Assembly (NCBI RefSeq): GCF_000711875.1
Contig: NZ_JONM01000013.1
Span: forward strand, 1-64,000
Length of the DNA stretch: 64,000 nucleotides
Source of the DNA: Andreprevotia chitinilytica DSM 18519
GTDB lineage: Bacteria > Pseudomonadota > Gammaproteobacteria > Burkholderiales > Chitinibacteraceae
Reading direction: 5' to 3'
Made by a program: the position numbers and the translations under genes. Shown piece after piece: positions 61,001 through 64,000 of the stretch. The notes below the pieces were generated by a model. It was not told where the DNA came from, ran no database searches, and was given only the letters and a program-made list of their open reading frames with translations. Positions within the stretch are counted from its first letter, which is position 1, and every line of letters starts with the position of its first letter.

Positions 61001-63979
61001 GCGGTAGGTGCCGTCCGGCTGCTTGACCAGCACCGATACATAACGCCGCTCGACCCAATTGTTGGTCAGCTTGTCGGCCGCGACCGATTTCAGATCCGGC
61101 GCGATCGCGATCCAGTTGGCGGCACGCTTGGCGCCCCGGTTCACGTAATCGAGCGGGCCGTCGGCCTTCACGCCGACCAGATAGGGCGCGCTGGAGACGA
61201 GCGTCGCGCTTTCCGCCGCCACGCCGCGACCGCTGCCGGCTTCGAATACGCGGGCGGTCAGATGCAGACGGTAAGTGGCACGGGCGAAGCGGGTCAGGTT
61301 GAGCGCCAGCGTGGCGTTGCCCTTGTCGTCCGTCGTGGCCGGCGCGAGCTGGTCGCGGAACGGCTCCTGCAGGCTGGCAAGATCGGAGAAACGATAGTCC
61401 GGGTACTTGGTAAAGGCGGGGATCGCCGGGTTGAGCGCAACTTCTGCTTCCACGCGGCGGCCCGCAGCCGGTGCGCCGAACAACTGCATCGCCTGCACTT
61501 GCGCGATCACTTCGTCCGGCTTGATCCAGCCCTCGCTCGGCACTTTCGACAAGGTAGCGGTGACCTTCATGCGATCCGGTTCAAAGTCCTGCACCTTGAA
61601 GGTGCCGCTGCCGATCTGGTCGCCGCGCTTGTCGTTGCGCACCAGATAGATGCTGACTTGATAGTTGCCGGTGGCGGCGGTATCGGTGCTGGCGAAATCG
61701 GAGCCTTCAAAGCCGGATGGCGACAGCTTGATGCGGTCTTTCAGCACCGCCAGACCGCGTGGGTCGGTGACTTCGACTTCCAGCGGCACGCCGGCGAGGC
61801 TGCCCTGCCAGTTGGCGGTACGGGCAATTACGCCGACGTGGGCGGTTTCGCCCGGCCGGATCAGGCCGCGATCGGTAAATACATAAGCGGAGAGCTGCTG
61901 CGCCGAGACGGCGTTCTCGATGCCGCCGATGTCGAAGCGCGACAGGTTGAGTTCGCGGTCGTAGCGGAACAGCGGCAGGAACGACAGATCGTCGCCCTTG
62001 CTCACGGAGATCATCAGCGGTGCTTTTTCGCGCACGAGGTCTTTCAGCGCCGGCAGACGGGCGCGGCCGGTGGCATCGGTAGTGGCGGAAATCACGCTCA
62101 CGCCGTTCTTGCCGATCACGTCTACCTTGGCGTCGGCGACCGGCATGCCGTTGGAGATCGACTGCACGAATACATCGCGGCTGCCGTCGTTGGCGGTCTT
62201 GATCAGCATGCCCAGATCGGTGACCAGTACGAAACGGCTGTCGGATGGATCATCGTGGTATTGCTTGGGCTGCTTGGGGTTGAACGGGGTCAGCTTGAGC
62301 ATGAATACGCCATGCCGCACGCCGGTGCCGCCGCCCAGGTATTTGCCCAGATCGATGCTGTCGTAGAACGGCTTGCCGGGTTGGCCCGGAGGCAGCGGCT
62401 TGGTTTCGATCAGGCGCTCGGTCAGGCTGTCGATGAATTCCTGGCTGAGTTCCGGTTTGGCGAAATCACCGTGGTTCTGATCCACCAGATGGTGCAACTG
62501 GTTCGGCAGCACGCGGCCGACTTCGATGCGCACGCCATCCAGCCCGCGAGCAACGAAGGCGACTTTCTTCTCGCCATTCAGCGACAGCAATGCGCCTTGG
62601 CTGAGCAGCTTCACTGTTTGCGGATAGGGCGCGACCTTGATGACGGCGGTGGTTTCCTTGCCGGATTGGTAGCCGCCAAAGCCAGCCACGCCCTGATCGA
62701 CCTTCACGAACAGATACCGGCCAACCGGTGCTTCGAACTTGTAGCCGTGCTGGGTGTTGTATTCATCCGCGCCCGGCACTGGCTTGAGCGCCAGCGATTG
62801 CATCTGCTTTTGCGATGCCTGATCGATGCGCGACGGCGACCATGCGGTCGGCTCGGTGCGTTCTTCCTTCGGCGTATCCGGGTGGAATTCCGGCAGCAGC
62901 CACGCTTGCACGTGGTTGGACAGGGCTTGGTCCGATACGGGGACGTTGCTGCCGAATACCAGTACTTGCTCCGGCTCGAAGCGCTCGTTATCGACCAGCG
63001 TCATCGCCAGACCGTCGAAACGCAGGCTGTAGAGGCCCGGCACGCTGATGGCTGATTCGATGGCATCGGTGGTGCCGCTGCCGCCACGCGCTGCCGTGAT
63101 GCCCTTGGCGACGGTCAGCTTGAGTTGGGTGTCTTCACGCGGAATGTTCAGTGAGGCCGAATGCACGTAAGCGTTGAGCTTGAGTTTGTCGAAGCTGAGT
63201 GCGAACGGTGGGGCGCTGCTGTCTTGGTAACTGAGGCCACCACCCAGCTTGAGCGTGATCGCGTCCTTGAGCTTTTGCGTGTCGGCCGGATGGCTGAAGT
63301 GAATGGTGGCGACCATCTTTTTCAGATTGGCGTCACGTGGGTCTTGGTAGAAGCTGGCCTCGGTCACCTTGGCGGTGAACGGGGCGGTTTTGAACTTGGT
63401 TTCGTAGTCGTCGAGTTTGACTGCCGGGGCGAACAAGCCTTGCTTGGCCAGCGTCAGCTTGAATTCCGCATCGATCGGCCAATCGCCTTTGGGACGGAAC
63501 ACCAGCTTGCGGTCGTCGTCCCAGCGCCAGTCACCGGCGAAGGTCGGTTGCATGTCGATGCCGGTTTTGACCACTTGGCCGATCTGCTTGAGCGGCGCGA
63601 CCGATTCGTTGAATTCGATCACCAGTGGCTGGTAGATCGGCTTGCCGTTGTCGTCGTAGGGCGTCGCTTCCGGTGCCTTGACGGTGTATTCGCTGACCAA
63701 GGGTTTGGGCAGGCTTTGATACCACTTCCAGCCGAACCAGCCGCCGGTGGCCAGCGCAGCAACGATCAGCGCGCCGATGGCACCGCGTTTCGGGTTGGCC
63801 TTGAGCCAGCGCCCACCCTGGCAGGTCTTGCGGGCACTCCATTGCAACCAGCGCGGCGCTTGCCAGTTCACTTCACCGAACAACTGCCGCGCCAACCATC
63901 CCAGTGCCTTGCCGAGCGGGCGAAGGATCGCCAGCAGGATTGCCAGGAAGCCATGCAGTACGGCGGCAAGACGAGCCAT
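58094..63979 (-). CDS. yfhM: Bacterial alpha-2-macroglobulin (YfhM type)
   Basis: The protein has 1961 residues; AAGGCG lies six bases before the ATG. It has no cleavable lipoprotein signal; instead two hydrophobic stretches are seen (about 5-27 and 66-88, GALIVAALATGGWFGWKWY). Tandem MG domains fill residues about 100-1200, including ANVSRSLERN-like beta repeats. The thioester-bearing domain (about 1380-1750) carries GYGCTEQLVSKAI, whose Cys1475 and Gln1478 form the reactive bond. A Glu/Gly/Ala-rich low-complexity stretch is seen near 1870 (DGEGDGEGGGQAEQP). In E. coli the equivalent protein traps periplasmic proteases and works with PBP1C to guard cells with damaged envelopes. It is longer than E. 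coli YfhM (1653), mostly in the N-terminus and C-terminal insertions. It is encoded upstream of pbpC. Confidence 0.94.
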   Translation of the reverse strand: MARLAAVLHGFLAILLAILRPLGKALGWLARQLFGEVNWQAPRWLQWSARKTCQGGRWLKANPKRGAIGALIVAALATGGWFGWKWYQSLPKPLVSEYTVKAPEATPYDDNGKPIYQPLVIEFNESVAPLKQIGQVVKTGIDMQPTFAGDWRWDDDRKLVFRPKGDWPIDAEFKLTLAKQGLFAPAVKLDDYETKFKTAPFTAKVTEASFYQDPRDANLKKMVATIHFSHPADTQKLKDAITLKLGGGLSYQDSSAPPFALSFDKLKLNAYVHSASLNIPREDTQLKLTVAKGITAARGGSGTTDAIESAISVPGLYSLRFDGLAMTLVDNERFEPEQVLVFGSNVPVSDQALSNHVQAWLLPEFHPDTPKEERTEPTAWSPSRIDQASQKQMQSLALKPVPGADEYNTQHGYKFEAPVGRYLFVKVDQGVAGFGGYQSGKETTAVIKVAPYPQTVKLLSQGALLSLNGEKKVAFVARGLDGVRIEVGRVLPNQLHHLVDQNHGDFAKPELSQEFIDSLTERLIETKPLPPGQPGKPFYDSIDLGKYLGGGTGVRHGVFMLKLTPFNPKQPKQYHDDPSDSRFVLVTDLGMLIKTANDGSRDVFVQSISNGMPVADAKVDVIGKNGVSVISATTDATGRARLPALKDLVREKAPLMISVSKGDDLSFLPLFRYDRELNLSRFDIGGIENAVSAQQLSAYVFTDRGLIRPGETAHVGVIARTANWQGSLAGVPLEVEVTDPRGLAVLKDRIKLSPSGFEGSDFASTDTAATGNYQVSIYLVRNDKRGDQIGSGTFKVQDFEPDRMKVTATLSKVPSEGWIKPDEVIAQVQAMQLFGAPAAGRRVEAEVALNPAIPAFTKYPDYRFSDLASLQEPFRDQLAPATTDDKGNATLALNLTRFARATYRLHLTARVFEAGSGRGVAAESATLVSSAPYLVGVKADGPLDYVNRGAKRAANWIAIAPDLKSVAADKLTNNWVERRYVSVLVKQPDGTYRYQSRLKEIVRDTKPLDLPAGGSALPLPTDEPGDFAVVVKGPDGAELNRIQYTVAGQANLSRSLERNAELQITLDKKSYAPGDTVELNIRAPYTGAGLISIERDRVYQHVWFKADTTSSIQHITLPKDFEGNGYVSVQFVRDPASDEVFMSPLSYGVAPFAVNLDARKHPLKLDAPKEVKPGQKITFNLTSDEPARVALVAVDEGILQVARYKTPDPLGFFFQKRSLDVKTSQILDLILPEFAKLMQAAAPGGDGEGALGKHLNPFKRKHQPPVAYWSGVVDMPAGGKRFEWTAPDTFNGKLRVFAVAVSAQKINVQETATLVKGDLILSPNVPPAVTPGDEFTVTVGVFNNMKAKVDVSVALNAGNGIQIIKPAGKLSIEPLREAVAEFQVRATDSLGDTQLRFVATAAGKSGKAADSLSVRPTVAYRTQVTVGSFTSSPTEAQLSRTLYPQFRKVEAGVAGSPLVWANGLAAYLDGYGYGCTEQLVSKAIPALLLTPPNERAAGKPLQVFQATLRTLRERQNDDGGFGLWAANPIVSKYASIYGYHYLLEARDHGLPVPTDLLRNGKNWLEQVASGESEGLAGARERAYAIYLLTRQGQMTSGMLAALQQELNQRYAPQWQQDTTASFLAASYKLLKQDALADKVIKGVPWLLTAKKQADGDVYDDPLSHDALKLYLLSRHFPGQRAPSNEVDAMGKAISGQQYQTFSAATTLLALDAYAAAVKDNGGAYTLAEVTHDGKATPVTLPAGPLGRAPLSISAYRIRMGKDGATPAYYALSESGFDRNPPTGELKQGLEIVREYVSLDGKPLSKVKIGDEFLVRIRLRATERDSVSQVAVVDLLPGGVEVVPAPHDDSEAQPAATDPNAVPADGEGDGEGGGQAEQPTAPAWQPPIGEKGQSNFALDYLEQREDRLVLYGTAGHDAATFVYRLRATHAGKFKTPAPFAEAMYNPRMQARGAVGSLEIVKP

Positions 63980-64000
63980 GTTTTCGCCTTATGTCAGCAA

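Noticed and set aside
60191-63055. A 954-codon open frame antisense to the alpha-2-macroglobulin gene
   Set aside because: Its product is rich in Arg, Gln, His and Ala without any domain, and it mirrors the codon bias of the real gene on the other strand. Similar long antisense frames at 3698-5926, 8365-10224, 14719-15906, 16148-17923, 30498-32153 and 48543-50126 are rejected for the same reason.

Overview
The window looks like a GC-rich (by eye about 60-63% GC) betaproteobacterial chromosome, most likely a chitin-degrading member of the Neisseriales (Chromobacteriaceae/Chitinibacteraceae-like). Two things point there: three secreted GH18 chitinases with Pro-Thr linkers and small chitin-binding modules, and the housekeeping order def-fmt-htpX-rsmB-DUF4390-ntrY-ntrX-trkA-trkH divergent from LysM-dprA-smg-topA, which is typical of this group. 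The assignment to a group is inference. No rRNA, tRNA or CRISPR array was seen.

Layout. 1-6241: three chitinases, the first cut by the window edge. 6525-10674: a tightly coupled three-gene operon made of an MglA-like small GTPase, a soluble histidine kinase, and a receiver domain fused to a PilB/GspE-type secretion ATPase. 10728-12426: murB and a stand-alone cyclic-nucleotide-binding protein. 12621-14220: a small island with an HExxH metallopeptidase, an overlapping exported partner protein, and a truncated second copy of the partner, which looks like an effector-immunity module. 14221-24734: a chemoreceptor, mpl, a diguanylate cyclase, pagL, argA, a GGDEF-EAL protein and a CoA-binding protein. 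24929-32573: a seven-gene surface-polysaccharide operon (flippase, five glycosyltransferases, WbaP-like initiating transferase) whose genes overlap or abut. 32602-37342: an orphan sugar-type binding protein, a LysE-family exporter and the Trk potassium system. 37487-45148: ntrYX, DUF4390, rsmB, htpX, fmt, def. 45231-50360: LysM protein, dprA, smg, topA. 50450-55148: an MHYT protein with a degenerate GGDEF domain, then a Glt-type glutamate/aspartate ABC transporter. 55513-63979: pbpC and its alpha-2-macroglobulin partner.

Themes. Cyclic-di-GMP signalling is well represented: GGEEF protein, GGDEF-EAL protein, MHYT/degenerate GGDEF, and a possible MshEN-like region in the receiver-ATPase fusion. 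Envelope biology dominates the rest (mpl, murB, pbpC, alpha-2-macroglobulin, PagL, polysaccharide). Several families of dispersed palindromic repeats sit between genes. One has apparently been inserted in frame inside a glycosyltransferase, and another MITE-like element abuts the chemoreceptor start codon. The best candidates for an undescribed system are the GTPase-kinase-receiver/ATPase operon and the metallopeptidase/partner module.
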